Shown here: piece after piece, positions 63,342-64,000 of the stretch
Layout: every line of letters starts with the position of its first letter
How positions within the stretch are numbered: position 1 is the first letter of the stretch
From: Winogradskyella marincola
GTDB lineage: Bacteria; Bacteroidota; Bacteroidia; Flavobacteriales; Flavobacteriaceae
NCBI RefSeq assembly: GCF_029624125.1
Contig: NZ_JARSBN010000009.1
Span: forward strand, 58,433 to 122,432
Length of the DNA: 64,000 nucleotides
Direction: 5' to 3'
Position numbers and translations under genes: made by a program
Notes under the pieces: generated by a model
The model's input: only the letters and a program-made list of their open reading frames with translations
Told to the model about the DNA's origin: nothing
Database searches by the model: none

Positions 63342-64000
63342 TCAAATATTATGATTTTTTCTATAGCTGTTTGGGGTTTTTTTTGTTGCTCTTTTGAAGA
63401 AACTACTAAAGTTGTTAGGAGATTCATAGTGAAGCGAATAGGCAATTTCTTTTACGCTTAGATTAGTGTTTATTAACCTAGATTTAGCCAAATTAATAAT
63501 ATGTATTTGTATTAATTGCTTTGCAGTTTGTCCTGTAATTTGTTTTACAATCCTATTTAAGTGATTAGGATGTATACTTAGTTTATCTGCATAGTAGGAG
63601 GTAGAGTGTGATTTTGAGCTAAGGTTAGTATCGCTATTGTTAAAAAAAGAAGTATCTATGAGTGTTTGAAATCTTCCAAGAATTTTTAAATCAGTTTTTC
63701 TAACTTCTTCAGATACATGTAATGTGGTATCAACTTTTCTAAAATATCGTTTTATGTAGTTTAACAGAAGTAAAACATTAGATTCTATGATATGAAATTT
63801 ATCATCATGATTACTGTGGTACTCTTCAAAAATGTCGTCATATATTTCAATGACTTCGTCAACCTGTTTTTGTTCAATTTCTAGCGGTATATCCTTTTCA
63901 ATTTTCAAAAAAGGAAACCTGTTTAAGATATTGTTTAATGCAGGTGATTTAGATATAAAATCTTGATTAAAAATAATATAGTAGCCTTCCCAATCTGGTA
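63342..64000 (-). CDS. AraC-family transcriptional regulator, cut by the right window edge
   Basis: Open to position 64000, so the N-terminus is outside the window; an in-frame TTG at 63908 is inside the coding region and not the start, because upstream sequence (PDWEGYYIIFNQDFI) is a normal AraC-type effector domain. The C-terminal ~95 residues hold the two helix-turn-helices: YYADKLSIHPNHLNRIVKQITG and VKEIAYSLHYESPNNFSSFFKRATKKTP. Likely controls the hydrolase gene downstream. Effector unknown. Confidence 0.9.
   Translation of the reverse strand, partial: PDWEGYYIIFNQDFISKSPALNNILNRFPFLKIEKDIPLEIEQKQVDEVIEIYDDIFEEYHSNHDDKFHIIESNVLLLLNYIKRYFRKVDTTLHVSEEVRKTDLKILGRFQTLIDTSFFNNSDTNLSSKSHSTSYYADKLSIHPNHLNRIVKQITGQTAKQLIQIHIINLAKSRLINTNLSVKEIAYSLHYESPNNFSSFFKRATKKTPNSYRKNHNI

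Noticed and set aside
63342-63908. A complete 188-residue AraC-type protein starting at the TTG at 63908
   Set aside because: The frame stays open to the window edge with sequence typical of AraC effector domains, so the gene is partial.

Overview
The window is a chromosomal segment from a member of the Bacteroidota, almost certainly a marine-type Flavobacteriaceae. Supporting signs are low GC with A/T-rich spacers, type IX secretion (PorQ plus several cargo proteins with C-terminal sorting domains), a SusC-like TonB receptor, many small lipoproteins and beta-barrels, no visible Shine-Dalgarno motifs, and promoters of the Bacteroidota form TTTG-N19-TAnnTTTG (exact upstream of rpsA and pyrR). 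I see no rRNA, tRNA, insertion sequence, prophage or CRISPR array.

Layout. 1-1361: a secreted collagen-like repeat protein cut by the left edge, with a T9SS cargo protein. 1734-4461: two lipoprotein/outer-membrane genes and an RlmD-family rRNA methyltransferase without iron-sulfur cysteines. 4699-9712: rocD, small membrane proteins, an Smr protein, a calcium-binding-repeat lipoprotein and a cysteine desulfurase. 9702-17607: large surface proteins, a TonB receptor and an M23 peptidase. 17786-20198: ZapB-like gene, zapA, a 6S RNA and rny. 20254-24405: xerD, three small envelope proteins, beta-barrels and aroQ. 24458-26932: lpdA, a DinB-like protein and msrB. 27075-38637: a glycogen/trehalose block (glgA, glgC, otsAB, GH15, glgB, GH31). 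38722-42489: M48 protease, MFS transporter and lipoproteins. 42505-46437: a polyamine locus (speD, a glutathionylspermidine-synthase-like ligase, a lipoprotein ending in Gly-Gly, a membrane aminopropyltransferase). 46750-49709: an ECF sigma/anti-sigma operon with two beta-helix-like envelope proteins. 49939-57561: lon, a LysM protein, porQ, cmk and rpsA. 57860-64000: a T9SS cargo protein, the pyrR-pyrB-rnz operon, an alpha/beta hydrolase and an AraC regulator cut by the right edge.

How the genes work together. The glg block can make ADP-glucose, polymerise and branch it, and degrade alpha-glucans, with OtsAB diverting UDP-glucose/glucose-6-phosphate to trehalose. The polyamine locus can decarboxylate SAM, transfer aminopropyl groups at the membrane, and has an ATP-grasp ligase overlapping the gene of a lipoprotein with a Ser/Arg/Gly-rich tail ending in GG. 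I consider this the most interesting system here, as a candidate for polyamine conjugation of a lipoprotein tail. The sigma operon looks like an envelope-stress module. The 6S RNA between zapA and rny is the clearest non-coding gene.
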